DNA of 64,000 nucleotides from Niastella yeongjuensis (GTDB lineage: Bacteria > Bacteroidota > Bacteroidia > Chitinophagales > Chitinophagaceae), in the NCBI RefSeq assembly GCF_900110245.1, contig NZ_FOCZ01000003.1, forward strand, positions 724,044 to 788,043, in the 5' to 3' direction. The translations under genes and the position numbers were made by a program. Below are positions 18,131 through 29,000 of this stretch, piece by piece (positions within the stretch are counted from its first letter, which is position 1; every line of letters begins with the position of its first letter). The notes under the pieces were generated by a model. The model did not search any database, had not been told where the DNA came from, and was given only the letters and a program-made list of their open reading frames with translations.

Positions 18131-19618
18131 ATGAAAAAGCTTCCATATATTTTAATCCTGTTCATTGGTGTTACCAGTTGTAAAAAAGCACTGGAAGAAA
18201 AGGCCTATTCCAATACCTATACCAAGGACTTTTATTCCAACGCAGCAGAAGCCGAAGCGGCCATTACGGCGGTGTATGGCAACCTGTATGGTATGTATAA
18301 CAGCGGGGCGCCCTTCTTTGCTTCCGACTGGTCGGCCGATCAAACTTTTCCCCGCAATGTAGTGGGCAGAAATACGCTGACGCAATTTTCATACGATGCG
18401 CAATATTCCGTACAAAACAGCTTTGGCCGCTCGAATGAATCACCCATGGAGATCTGGAAACGGGCCTATATTGCCATCGAAAGCGCCAACTGGGTTATTG
18501 CAAAAGTTCCTGCAACGCCCATGGATCCGGTGAGAAGGGATAACATTGTAGGTGAAGCTTATTTTCTGCGGGCGTTTTTCCACTGGACGCTCACCAAAAA
18601 TTTCGGCAACATTGTAGTGAAAATAAATCCAACCAATGCCATCAGCAACACCGTGGTAGGCAAAAGCTCCATCGATGATGTATATAAACAAATATTTGAT
18701 GACCTCACAAAAGCAGAACAACTGTTGCCGGATTATTCGGCGTCCTTTGTAAAAGGACGGGTATCGAAACAGTCAGCCCTGCTGCTTCATGCAAAAGCGG
18801 CGCTGTACAACGAGAAGTGGGCAGATGCGTTAACGAGTGCAAAGGCGGTGATCGATTCAAAAAAGTATACACTGGTGCCTTCGTTTACCGATCTGTTTAC
18901 AGCTGCGAAAAAGGACCTGGCGCGACAGGAAGTGCTGTTTGATGTAGAGTTGAACAATACCACCAACCCGGTGCGGCAATCACAGATCCATTACTTCTAT
19001 GCACCCAATGGATCGTCTGACTATAACAAAGGCGGTGCAGGCGGTATCTATGTGTACAGTAAATTCTATAATTCATTTATTGCCGGGGACAAACGCAAAG
19101 ACCTGCTGGCCACCAGTTATACCACCAGTGCCGGCGCTGTAGTGCAGCAGGCAAACATCGATACCCGGCTGGCCACAAAAGACCTGGTGTTGATGGGTAA
19201 ATACAAAGATCCCAATTCAGTGGGCGCTTATGCCAGCAATAATATTTACCTGTTGCGTTTGGCCGATGCGTATCTCATCGCTGCAGAAGCGGAAGGGCAT
19301 CAGAATGGAGCCACTGCGGCTGCGTATTCCTACATCAATGAAGTGAGAAAAAGAGCCGCCATACCTGATCTAACCGCAGGTCTTACCCAACAGGCATTTA
19401 TCGATTCTACGCTGCAGGAAAGATCCTGGGAGTTTTATGGCGAAGGCGACCGTTGGTACGATCTTACGCGCACCAACAAATTCCTGACGGTGATCCCGGC
19501 TGCGGTGAATGCCGATTACCCGGTAAGAACACCCGCAGCAAAAAACAAATACTTTCCAATTCCCCAGATAGAGATCAATGCCAATACTTTGTTGGAACAA
19601 AACGATGACTGGAAATAA
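18131..19618 (+). CDS. SusD/RagB-like glycan-binding lipoprotein
   Basis: Surface lipoprotein of 495 residues that caps the SusC channel and binds the glycan. The lipobox is GVTSC with Cys17. The SusD fold is visible in the TPR-like helices (EAEAAITAVYGNLYGM; EAYFLRAFFHWTLTKNFGNI) and the C-terminal RagB region (LRLADAYLIAAEAEG; ERSWEFYGEGDRWYDLTRT; YFPIPQIEINAN). It sits ten bases after susC, as usual, and opens the run of enzyme genes that follows. Substrate cannot be read from the sequence, but the neighbours suggest a mannose/fucose-containing glycan. Confidence 0.96.
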   Translation: MKKLPYILILFIGVTSCKKALEEKAYSNTYTKDFYSNAAEAEAAITAVYGNLYGMYNSGAPFFASDWSADQTFPRNVVGRNTLTQFSYDAQYSVQNSFGRSNESPMEIWKRAYIAIESANWVIAKVPATPMDPVRRDNIVGEAYFLRAFFHWTLTKNFGNIVVKINPTNAISNTVVGKSSIDDVYKQIFDDLTKAEQLLPDYSASFVKGRVSKQSALLLHAKAALYNEKWADALTSAKAVIDSKKYTLVPSFTDLFTAAKKDLARQEVLFDVELNNTTNPVRQSQIHYFYAPNGSSDYNKGGAGGIYVYSKFYNSFIAGDKRKDLLATSYTTSAGAVVQQANIDTRLATKDLVLMGKYKDPNSVGAYASNNIYLLRLADAYLIAAEAEGHQNGATAAAYSYINEVRKRAAIPDLTAGLTQQAFIDSTLQERSWEFYGEGDRWYDLTRTNKFLTVIPAAVNADYPVRTPAAKNKYFPIPQIEINANTLLEQNDDWK

Positions 19619-19669
19619 TAACGGCAATATCATTTCATCAACCATATAAACCTTAGTAAGTATCAACGT

Positions 19670-21940
19670 ATGATAGTGAATGAAGGCGGAAACGCGAGAA
19701 GTCTTTTTAAGGAAACGATCAATTCAGATTTTATTATTGTGGGTGGCGGCATGAGCGGCGTTTGCTGCGCCATCACGGCTGCACGGGAAGGGTTAAAAGT
19801 AACCCTTGTGCAGGACCGGCCTGTATTGGGCGGCAACGCTTCCAGTGAAATACGATTGTGGATCCTCGGCGCTACCTCGCATATGGGTAATAATAACCGG
19901 TGGGCGCGGGAAGGCGGGGTTATCGATGAAATACTGGTTGAGAACACCTATCGCAATCCTGAAGGCAACCCGGTGATCTTTGATTCCATCCTGCTGGAGA
20001 AGGTAGTGCAGGAAAAGAATATTACACTGTTCCTGAATACCGCAGTGTATGAAGTGATAAAGAACACCCCTGATTCAATAAAGGCCCTTACGGGTTATTG
20101 CAGCCAGAACCAGACCGCCTATACATTTCAGGCGCCTTTGTTTTGCGATGCATCGGGTGATGGCGTGATCGCCTTTTTATCAGGTGCCGCATTTAAAATG
20201 GGCGCTGAGTCAAGGGAGGAGTTCGGCGAACAGTTTGCCCCGTCAAAAGAATATGGGGAGTTACTGGGCCACAGTATGTACTTCTATTCAAAAGATACCG
20301 GCCAGCCTGTGGAGTTTATACCTCCTTCCTTTGCCCTGACAGATATAACTGCCATTCCCCGTTATAAAACATTTAATCTGCAGGACCAGGGTTGCAAACT
20401 CTGGTGGATCGAATATGGCGGCCGCCTCGATACCATAAAAGATACCGAGCTTATAAAGTGGGAACTGTGGCGTGTTGTTTATGGCGTTTGGAATTACATC
20501 AAGAATTCAGGCAATTTCCCTGAGGCTGCCAACTATACCCTTGAATGGGTGGGCGCCATTCCCGGCAAACGCGAAAGCCGCCGGTTTATGGGCGACTATA
20601 TGCTGCGGCAGCAGGACGTTGTGCAACAGCGCCCGCAGGAAGATGCCGTTTCATTTGGCGGCTGGTCAATAGATCTGCATCCCGCTGATGGCGTCTTCAG
20701 CGAACTGCCGGGGTGTAACCAGTGGCATAGCAAAGGCATTTATGAAATCCCTTACCGTTGCCTGTATAGTAAAAACATCACCAATCTTTTTTTAACAGGT
20801 CGTATCATTAGTGCTTCGCATGTTGCTTTCGGCTCTACCAGGGTAATGGGCACATCGGCAAATAATGCGCAGGCTGTAGCCATGGCTGCTGTGCTGGCAA
20901 CAGCACAACAGCTATTACCGAGGCAGGTGAATGAACAAATGAAGACCCTGCAGCAACAATTGTTAAAGAGTGGTCAGTTTATACCGGGTATAAAAAACGA
21001 CGATGTCAGCGACAAGGCAACAGAAGCAACCATAACAGCTTCCAGTGAATACAAACTATCCGGCCTGCCCGAAAATGGTGAACTGTATGCACTGGATGCC
21101 GGCATGGCCCAGTTGCTGCCGGTATCGCCGGGTAAATTGCCGGTGATGCGTTTTCATTTGCAGGCCAAAGAAAAAACAGCTGTTGTCATTCACCTGGCTG
21201 TGTGCAGCAGGAAGGGAAGTTATACCCCCGACCTTGTGCTGGAAGAACGCACCATCACTTTACAGGCAGGTAAGAATTGTGTAGAGCTGGAATGGGAAAC
21301 CATCATTGCCGATAACCGGTATGCTTTTGTGATCCTTAGAAAGAATCCCGGCGTATCGGCCTATTTATCCGGTACAAGAGTTACCGGTGTGTTGTCGTTG
21401 TTCCAGGCCGAGAACAAAGCTGTTTCCAACACCGGCGTACAAACGCCGCCCGAAGGCATCGGCATGGATGCCTTCGAATTCTGGACACCCAAACGCCGCC
21501 CGGAAGGACTTAACCTGGCCATTGGTTTTGCAACGCCTTTATATACCTATGCCGCAGCTAATGTACAGAATGGGTATGCCCGGCCATACCATGCGCCCAA
21601 TGCCTGGGCTGCTGATCTGGCCGATGTTTCACCCCGGCTTACCTTACAGTGGGATCAGCCACGAAGCATTCAAACTATACAATTGAGTTTTGATACAGAC
21701 TTCGATCATCCCATGGAATCGGTGCTGATGCGTCATCCCGAACATGTGATGCCTTTTTGTGTAAGGAATTACGCTGTATATGATGGCCAGGGTAATCTGT
21801 TGAGAAAAATAAGTGGTAATTACCAAACAAGAAATATCATTACCTTACAGGAACCGCTTGTTACTGATACCCTGGTTATTGCCTGCGAACATCCGGCGGC
21901 CCATGTGCCCGCTGCTATTTTTGAGATAAGATGCTATTAA
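19670..21940 (+). CDS. FAD-dependent oxidoreductase (FAD_oxidored type) with C-terminal beta-domain
   Basis: Predicted flavoenzyme of 756 residues without an obvious signal peptide. The dinucleotide-binding motif is IIVGGGMSGVCCAITAAREG (about 25-44), followed by the family's conserved LGGNASSEIRLWILGA stretch and, near 400, the second FAD segment (NLFLTGRIISASHVAFGSTRVMG). Residues about 460-750 form an extra beta-sandwich region whose end (LQWDQPRSIQTIQLSFDTDF) looks like a discoidin-type domain. Members of this family are frequent in Bacteroidota PULs but their reactions are mostly unknown; oxidation of a sugar is a guess. It lies between SusD and the symporter, so it probably acts on the imported or released sugar. 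Its C-terminal carbohydrate-binding-like domain is odd for a cytoplasmic enzyme. Confidence 0.8.
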   Translation: MIVNEGGNARSLFKETINSDFIIVGGGMSGVCCAITAAREGLKVTLVQDRPVLGGNASSEIRLWILGATSHMGNNNRWAREGGVIDEILVENTYRNPEGNPVIFDSILLEKVVQEKNITLFLNTAVYEVIKNTPDSIKALTGYCSQNQTAYTFQAPLFCDASGDGVIAFLSGAAFKMGAESREEFGEQFAPSKEYGELLGHSMYFYSKDTGQPVEFIPPSFALTDITAIPRYKTFNLQDQGCKLWWIEYGGRLDTIKDTELIKWELWRVVYGVWNYIKNSGNFPEAANYTLEWVGAIPGKRESRRFMGDYMLRQQDVVQQRPQEDAVSFGGWSIDLHPADGVFSELPGCNQWHSKGIYEIPYRCLYSKNITNLFLTGRIISASHVAFGSTRVMGTSANNAQAVAMAAVLATAQQLLPRQVNEQMKTLQQQLLKSGQFIPGIKNDDVSDKATEATITASSEYKLSGLPENGELYALDAGMAQLLPVSPGKLPVMRFHLQAKEKTAVVIHLAVCSRKGSYTPDLVLEERTITLQAGKNCVELEWETIIADNRYAFVILRKNPGVSAYLSGTRVTGVLSLFQAENKAVSNTGVQTPPEGIGMDAFEFWTPKRRPEGLNLAIGFATPLYTYAAANVQNGYARPYHAPNAWAADLADVSPRLTLQWDQPRSIQTIQLSFDTDFDHPMESVLMRHPEHVMPFCVRNYAVYDGQGNLLRKISGNYQTRNIITLQEPLVTDTLVIACEHPAAHVPAAIFEIRCY

Positions 21941-21947
21941 AATATTT

Positions 21948-23621
21948 ATGAGTAAACTGGATTTTGTTGTAATGAGTGTTTTCGCTATCCTGATGGTGAT
22001 CATCGGGCTGGTATTTACTGTACAAAGCAGTAAAAGCTCAAAATCATTTTTTGAGGCAGGGGGTGCAACACCCTGGTGGATCAATGGGCTTTCACTGTTC
22101 ATTTCCTATTTTTCAGCAGCCACCTTTGTGGTGTGGGGCTCTATTGCCTACAGGTACGGACTGGTATCGAATGCCATTCAATTCACCATGTGTGTGAGTG
22201 GACTGGTGACTGCCTTGTTTATTGCGGGCCGGTGGAAAAATACGGGCGCTACTACGGCAGCCGAATACCTGGGCAAACGGTTCGGCCGCACCGCTAAACA
22301 ATATTACAGTTACATGGTCTTGTTGTACAGTCTGGTGAGCACGGCCGCGGTGTTATACGCTGTTGGAAAGATCGTGTACGTGGCTACACCTTTTTCACTG
22401 GAAGCCTGTATTACGGTGATCGGCATTACGATCGTTATTTATACAACAGGTGGCGGATTGTGGGGCGTACTGGCCACTGATGTAGTACAGTTTGTAATTC
22501 TCTCCGCTGCTGTGATCATCATCATACCCTTGTCGTTGTCAGACGTGGGTGGTATGTCGAACTTTTTACAGAAGGTACCCGATCGTTTTTTTGAACCGGT
22601 GAATGAAGAATACAGCATTGGGTTTATGGCAGCTTTTTTTATTTACCAGGTGGTATACATTGCTGGTAACTGGAGTTATGTGCAACGTTATACCTCGGTA
22701 TCGACAAAACGCAATGCAAAAAAAGTAGCGTATCTGTTTACGGCCCTGTACCTGGTGGCGCCCATTATCTGGATGTTGCCACCCATGATCTACCGGGTAA
22801 TAAATCCCGGTTTGCAGGGAACAGAAGCGGAAGGGGCGTACATGATGCTTTGTCAAAAAGTGCTGCCGGCGGGGTTGATCGGACTGGTATTGTCGGGTAT
22901 GATAGCAGCTACAGCAAGCAAAGCAAATACCACTATCAATACTGCCGCCATCATTTTCGCACAGGATATCTATAAAGGAGTGTTTTTTAAACGCGCATCA
23001 GAGAAACGGACCATCCTGGTGGCCAGGTTATTTACCGTGCTTTTTGGGGCCGGCACAATATTCCTGGCCATCCTGGTCCCGGCTGCCGGGGGGATTGTAG
23101 AAGTAGTGTTAAGCACAGCCGCTATTGCAGGCGGTAGCTTATTCGGCCCGGTCATTTATTCGCTTTTCTCAAAACGACAAACCGCCACTTCATTGATCAC
23201 GATCTCTGCTGTTTCTATGGTGGTAAGTCTTTTCTTCAAAATATTCGGGCCGTCTGTGCTGGGCATTACTTTATCCCGTACCATGGAAACGGTGTTAGGC
23301 GTTGGGTTCCCTTTTCTGTTATTAGTGCTATTCGAAATGTATGCGCGCGCAACAAAAAAAGAAGTGCCTTTTCTCTTGCATGTGGAAAAAGAGACAGGCG
23401 CATATACCAGTCCTGAAGCGGTCAAACAGAACCGCTTTGGCGTGCGGGTTATAGCCTGGAGCACCGCATTTGTGGGACTGGGTATTGCCATACTGGGGTA
23501 TATAGCCGAAAACGGAAGAATAGCCCTGATTGTAGGTATTACCATCCTGGTGGCAGTGGCGGCCGTGCTGATAAAACAATATTCAAACACCTCCAAGGTT
23601 GAACTAAATATTTCGCAATAA
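21948..23621 (+). CDS. Sodium:solute symporter (SSS family), probable sugar uptake
   Basis: Inner-membrane transporter of 557 residues with about 13-14 hydrophobic segments, beginning with LDFVVMSVFAILMVIIGLVF. Family landmarks include GGATPWWINGLSLFISYFSA (early SSS motif) and a gating segment GLVLSGMIAATASKANTTIN in which Ser/Thr residues resemble the SSS sodium site. SSS proteins couple sodium entry to uptake of sugars, amino acids or organic acids; PUL context favours a monosaccharide or sugar derivative released by the surrounding enzymes. The start lies seven bases after the oxidoreductase stop and the next gene follows six bases after its own stop, so all are cotranscribed. Confidence 0.92.
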   Translation: MSKLDFVVMSVFAILMVIIGLVFTVQSSKSSKSFFEAGGATPWWINGLSLFISYFSAATFVVWGSIAYRYGLVSNAIQFTMCVSGLVTALFIAGRWKNTGATTAAEYLGKRFGRTAKQYYSYMVLLYSLVSTAAVLYAVGKIVYVATPFSLEACITVIGITIVIYTTGGGLWGVLATDVVQFVILSAAVIIIIPLSLSDVGGMSNFLQKVPDRFFEPVNEEYSIGFMAAFFIYQVVYIAGNWSYVQRYTSVSTKRNAKKVAYLFTALYLVAPIIWMLPPMIYRVINPGLQGTEAEGAYMMLCQKVLPAGLIGLVLSGMIAATASKANTTINTAAIIFAQDIYKGVFFKRASEKRTILVARLFTVLFGAGTIFLAILVPAAGGIVEVVLSTAAIAGGSLFGPVIYSLFSKRQTATSLITISAVSMVVSLFFKIFGPSVLGITLSRTMETVLGVGFPFLLLVLFEMYARATKKEVPFLLHVEKETGAYTSPEAVKQNRFGVRVIAWSTAFVGLGIAILGYIAENGRIALIVGITILVAVAAVLIKQYSNTSKVELNISQ

Positions 23622-23627
23622 CGAATC

Positions 23628-26012
23628 ATGACTGGCAGCAGCGCAAAAAGAAACTGTTTATTATCCGGGCCCTGTTGGTTGGTACTGCTGTTGCACGTAT
23701 TGTGTACTACTGCTTCCGCCCAACAGCGATATTATAAAGCCGATCAGCAAATAACTTTCAAATGGCGGTACGGCTATAGTGAGTTCCCATTCCCGGCAGA
23801 AAGCACCGTGGCGCAGGAAGATGCGCAGCGGGGTACGTTTGGCTGGTACGATGGGGCACTTTGGTCGCAGGCATACAAATGGAATGACAGTACCATCTTA
23901 CATGGGGTTCAGTTGCTGTTCAGAGGCGGTTCTCCTTATGCACGCGAAGTAATGTGCACCAGTGACCTGGTGCCTTATCAGGCAGCCGGTGCGCCGGTAT
24001 CGTTCCTGATGCCCTTCCAATATACCATCGGCAGCGAAGAAGAACTGGCGTTCTCCTTACGAATAAAAGGCAGTACGGAAGAAACCATCGTTTGCAAATT
24101 GCATCCGAAGGCCGTTACCACCTTCACCGGTGGTTTGTTCAAGGTTTCGTTTATCACCCTGAAAGTAAGCAGTCCGGAAGGCCCCAAACCATTGGTGACC
24201 GTTACAGGTATGATGCACATCCGCGCTTATCCGCAATTGATTAATTACGGCAACAGGCTTTCTATTATATTTAGTTCTGTTACGCATCATATGGATGTAG
24301 AATCCTCACTGGTACTTGGTTCTGTTTTTAAGAATATGGCTGAGGTGGACCCTTACCAACTGGCAGATAACATAAAACTGTCGTCCGATTCAATAACCGC
24401 CGCCTGGCAACGGCATGATACGCGGTTGCGCCAATGGCGGCAAACCACCGCCCAACGCGCGGCCTCTTTATTACAAAAGGGCAGGGTAGAAGTGGCTTGT
24501 CAGGGCCCGGTACAACCAAGAGATAAAGGGGAGTTGCGCGTAATGGCGTATTCGGGCAACCCAGTCAAGGATTTTCAATATGGGCCGCCATCTTCACAAA
24601 TGAAAGAAATGGCCCAGGCGGTAACAACGGTTTTGGGCAGGCATTTTTCGCTGTTCCGCTATCAGCATCATTACCTGCCCTGGAAAATGGATAAGCCTGC
24701 AGAGTTAGACTCCACCCAGTTGCCTTATCTGCAACAATGGCTTGAAGCAGCTGGCGCAGCAGCCGATACCGTGTTGCTCGATCTGCAGCTCTCACCCATA
24801 GTAAAATTATACAAGCAATACAGTCAAATGGGACAACTGCCTTTACCGGCGGCAGGCATTCCCGGGGTGGAATGGGACAAGATAAAACAGGGTTATTTAA
24901 CCACTTTGATCTATGCAAAGAAGATTTGTCCGGCCTTACGTATTGTACAGATGCCGTATGAGCTGGATAATATAACCAACACAGCAGTACATGCCGATGC
25001 GCATTATCAGTTCTTCAAATGCCTGTACGAAGCAGTGGCCTCATTCAATGCGCTACAAAGAAAAGGGGATCAATTACTGATCGCAGGGTTGGGAAGTAAC
25101 AATCCTACCAGTCGCCGGGATTTTATAAAAGGTTTTCTGCAGCGTTACAGTATGGACACCTCTTCCAACAAACACCTTGATTTTATAACCTGGCATACCT
25201 ATCTCTTTCCCGGAAATTATCCGGCACAAATAAAAGGCGTGGCAGACAGCCTGCAACGTTTTCAACAGCGTTACCATCTTGAAAAAAGTATTCCGGTGAT
25301 CGTTGATGAAATGGGGCTTGCAGAACCTTCTACCATTGAAGACCTGAGCGACCTGCAAGGCGCCATGAAGAAAGAAGCAGCCATGGCCTGTTTTACTACC
25401 GCCTTACAGGATTATTATGAAAAAGAACCGGGAACGTTTTTTCCTATCAGCGGCGCAGGCTGGCATTTCGCATTACTGACCTATGGCAAACAAAATGTAT
25501 TGTCAACCTATGCCAAAGGGCTGGTGTTGCGCAGTAAACTGGGTGATGAGAAATTACCGGTGCATACAACACCAGTAGATGCAGAAGGCTGGGGTTTACA
25601 TGCAGTGGCTACGAAAGAAAGAAATAAGCTCAGTGTTTTATTGTTCAGCGCCTCGCCTTCGATCTTTTATGAACAGGCAGCACCGTTGAATTATTCTGAT
25701 ATTGACCTGATCATAAAAGACCTGCCGGCTAGCTTCAGAAATACAAAATTGAAAATCACGCAATGGTACAGTTCGCCCGGGGACGAAGGGTATAAACAAA
25801 TACTATCGCAGGAAAAGTACCAGACGTTGCCATTGACGCGTGGGGCCGACCGGTATGAAAAAGACTTCTCACCCGGGGAAGTAAAACGACTGAATGAAAT
25901 AAAAACCCAGACAACCTACGTGCAATCAGGTAAAGAAAACCTTACCCTGTCTGCCGCCATCGATGCGTATGGCATGCGGCTTATTCAAATTGAACCCGTA
26001 CAAGGGAAATAG
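23628..26012 (+). CDS. Putative clan GH-A glycoside hydrolase (GH39-like)
   Basis: Secreted protein of 794 residues. A signal peptide (to about Ala31) is followed by a beta-rich N-terminal domain (about 35-290) and a TIM-barrel-like region (about 300-640). Barrel cues are IVQMPYELDN (Glu445, acid/base position at the end of a strand), FITWHTY, and SIPVIVDEMGLAEPS (Glu561, nucleophile position near the C-terminal end of a strand), an arrangement seen in GH39 and related clan GH-A enzymes. The usual NEP acid/base motif is not present, so the family is tentative. A C-terminal beta-domain closes it. It starts six bases after the symporter stop and ends 16 bases before the next gene. Confidence 0.65.
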   Translation: MTGSSAKRNCLLSGPCWLVLLLHVLCTTASAQQRYYKADQQITFKWRYGYSEFPFPAESTVAQEDAQRGTFGWYDGALWSQAYKWNDSTILHGVQLLFRGGSPYAREVMCTSDLVPYQAAGAPVSFLMPFQYTIGSEEELAFSLRIKGSTEETIVCKLHPKAVTTFTGGLFKVSFITLKVSSPEGPKPLVTVTGMMHIRAYPQLINYGNRLSIIFSSVTHHMDVESSLVLGSVFKNMAEVDPYQLADNIKLSSDSITAAWQRHDTRLRQWRQTTAQRAASLLQKGRVEVACQGPVQPRDKGELRVMAYSGNPVKDFQYGPPSSQMKEMAQAVTTVLGRHFSLFRYQHHYLPWKMDKPAELDSTQLPYLQQWLEAAGAAADTVLLDLQLSPIVKLYKQYSQMGQLPLPAAGIPGVEWDKIKQGYLTTLIYAKKICPALRIVQMPYELDNITNTAVHADAHYQFFKCLYEAVASFNALQRKGDQLLIAGLGSNNPTSRRDFIKGFLQRYSMDTSSNKHLDFITWHTYLFPGNYPAQIKGVADSLQRFQQRYHLEKSIPVIVDEMGLAEPSTIEDLSDLQGAMKKEAAMACFTTALQDYYEKEPGTFFPISGAGWHFALLTYGKQNVLSTYAKGLVLRSKLGDEKLPVHTTPVDAEGWGLHAVATKERNKLSVLLFSASPSIFYEQAAPLNYSDIDLIIKDLPASFRNTKLKITQWYSSPGDEGYKQILSQEKYQTLPLTRGADRYEKDFSPGEVKRLNEIKTQTTYVQSGKENLTLSAAIDAYGMRLIQIEPVQGK

Positions 26013-26028
26013 AGAACCTATTATAACG

Positions 26029-29000
26029 ATGCTGAAACAACTTATACTTCCCATATTTTGTCTTTTATTGATTGTTAGCCAGGACAGCTACTCGCAATCC
26101 GGGATCGGGAACCAATACTATTCGGTTCAACCAGTTGCCGGTTTTCAACAAACGCCTGCTTTTATCGTGATACATAAGGCTGGCAATATCAAACGTACTA
26201 TTGTGCCACAGGTGCAACTGGTGTTTACTGGCAGTGAACCTGAACTCCTCAGCTCATCAATGGACGGACAACAGGGGATCGTAGCCTGGAGAACGGCCAA
26301 TGGTGTTAGCCAGGACATCGGTAAACTGGGCAGCAAATCGCTCGTAGCGCAATCCTATAAGATCAGGAACAACCAATTGGAGTTTACATTTCCTCGTCAG
26401 GCGGAAGCAACTGTATCGCTGGTGGTAAAATTTGTGCCCGGTCAACAGGCGCCGGTATTTGAGTTGTCGTTACAGGCACAACAGCCTGGTAATTTTTCCT
26501 TAGGGTTTACCGGTATGCCTGCGGTTGATTCAGCTGATCTCGATTTTGTGTACCAGCCACTGACATGGAGCTGGAAAAGATTTCCCAGCCACTTTGCATT
26601 GACGGAAGAGGCGTATGCCAATACCGCGGCCGTATTCACCAATCACCATGGCTATACCGAAGGGCTGGCCGTTTCACTGGCAGATATTCCTTATCGTTAT
26701 GCCGTGTCGGCCCAATGGAACAATGCCGGCAAACAGGATAATCAATTCTGGAAGGTTTTCCCTTCAGACGGACCAAAGGCAAACAGTTTGTTTGGAATGG
26801 CCATTCGCAATCCGGCCGGAAAAGCGCAGCCCATTATCTATGCGCCATTACCCGGCACAGCCCGGGCAAAACTGGATAAAGGTGAAAAGCATAGTTTGTC
26901 ATTGGTGTACCTGTTGCACCCGGGTGATTGGCAAAAAGGGACTGACTATCTTCTGTCATCCATTTTTCATTATCGTACCGAACGGGAGAATGCCCGGGTG
27001 TCGTTGAACACTACCCTGGATAATATGCTGGCATTTGCGATGAACGATGAATACAGTGGCTGGAATGAAACACTCAAAGCGAGCAACTACCAGTTTGATG
27101 TGCCTGGTACAGTAAAGAATGTTTCTGCGCTGCATCCGTTGAGTCTGGCTATTGTTACCGGTAACGATACCATTTTGCGGCGGCGGGCATTGCCGATGAT
27201 AGAATATGTAATGAGCCGTGAGAAATTTTTATATACCACCAGCGATACGCCGCATCAGGCCCAACAGCCTTCTCATTTATTAAAGGGCCCTTGTGTAGAC
27301 ATTGGCGAGTTAGGAGCGTTACATACGTTTACCCGGGGCTATACGCCTGCTTTTTCATTGGAAGCCAACCGGCTTTTTGGAAAAAGCCGGCAACTGAATA
27401 TGAATACTGAAACCGGCGGTGGCAGCTGGCAGGATTACCTGGCACGATACAGGATGTACCGCCAAGCAACTGATCTGCAGAAAGCCATTGAAGGAGCGAA
27501 TGTTTATCTGAAACAGGTGTACGATCATTATTCCCAAACTTTTTTTGATTCGCCCGGCCTCAGGGACAAAGGCGCCGGTTTTACTACAGATTATGGGTAC
27601 CGCATTTACGACCTGTTTGAATTGTATCTTGAAACAAAGAAAGAGGAGTACTTACAGGCTGCTGTAACCGGCGCCCGGCAATTGTTACTATGGACAAGAA
27701 GCAATCCGGCGCCACCAGCCGGAAACATTGTGGTAAATAAAAATAATGAAGTGAAGGGTATTTTTCCGGGTCGCAGGGCAAGTGCAGTGGAAGGCTCGCC
27801 CTTTGTGCCTATGGATGAAACCACCCATTTGCCGCAACAGGAAATACCCGGGTGGCAAACCTCTTTGAATGGACTGATACCCGAAGCGCCCAATACCTAT
27901 ATGTTTGGTCCGGTTATGCTGGCCCACCATGCAGCCTGGTTATTACGGCTGGCGCATTATTCCGGTGACACGTTGTTGAGGAATGCCGCCTACAATGCCA
28001 TCATTGGCCGTTATGCCAACTTTCCGGGTTATTACTTCACCTCACTGCATACAAATGTATATCAACAGGCAGATTATCCGATGCATCCTTTCAGGGAGGT
28101 GAAATACAATGCGATCTTTTATAACCATGTATGGCCGCATCTTACTTTACTGGTCGATTTTCTGGTGTCGGATTTTTATTACCGCTCAAAAGGAAAGATC
28201 GATTTTCCAGGAACCTATGCTCCCGGTTATGCCTTCCTCACCAGTCAGGTGTATGGCGCTAACAAAGGCACTGTAATGGGCAATAAGGATGTTCAGCTTT
28301 GGCTGCCCACAAACGCTTTGCAAGCCAATGGGATCGCTTTTAATTACCTGATGGGGCATAACGAGCAGGATGTATTTATTGCATTTGCCAACACCACCCA
28401 AAGGCATGTTACTGAACAGATCACGCTGAATAAACAAGTCATTCCCTGGCTTGCGGGAAAATCGTACCCGGTTGTGGTGTATGATAACAATGGCAACGCT
28501 AAAAATGGCGTGATGAAAAACGGGAGGTTGACAGTAACGCTGCCGGCAAATGGCCTTAATTGCATTCAGATAAAGGGCATATATCCCAAACAGGAAAAAG
28601 TAAACACGCCAACCCTTTCGGGCAGGAACCGGTTGATACGGTATACAGCCAATGAAGACAGTACGGCCGCCGCAACGGCCATGATCATTCAACCTAATGC
28701 GCAGCTGGCTGTATGTTATGTGTATTGTAACAAAACCGAAAAGGATTGGAAACAGTGCAGTCTTCGCTACCGCGTGAACAACGATTCCCGGTGGACCACT
28801 GTAACAGATACCGCTTATCCGTTTGAATTCGACTGGGCCTTACATCCCGGCGATGTAATTACGTTTGAGGTAACTGCTGTTAAACAGGATGGAAGTACCA
28901 TTAGCTTTCCGGTACAAACGATCAACGGTGAAGGAAGAAAATTTACGCTGCTGGGTTTGGGTGATTCCATAACCGAAGGCGGACCTAATTTCTTTTCTTA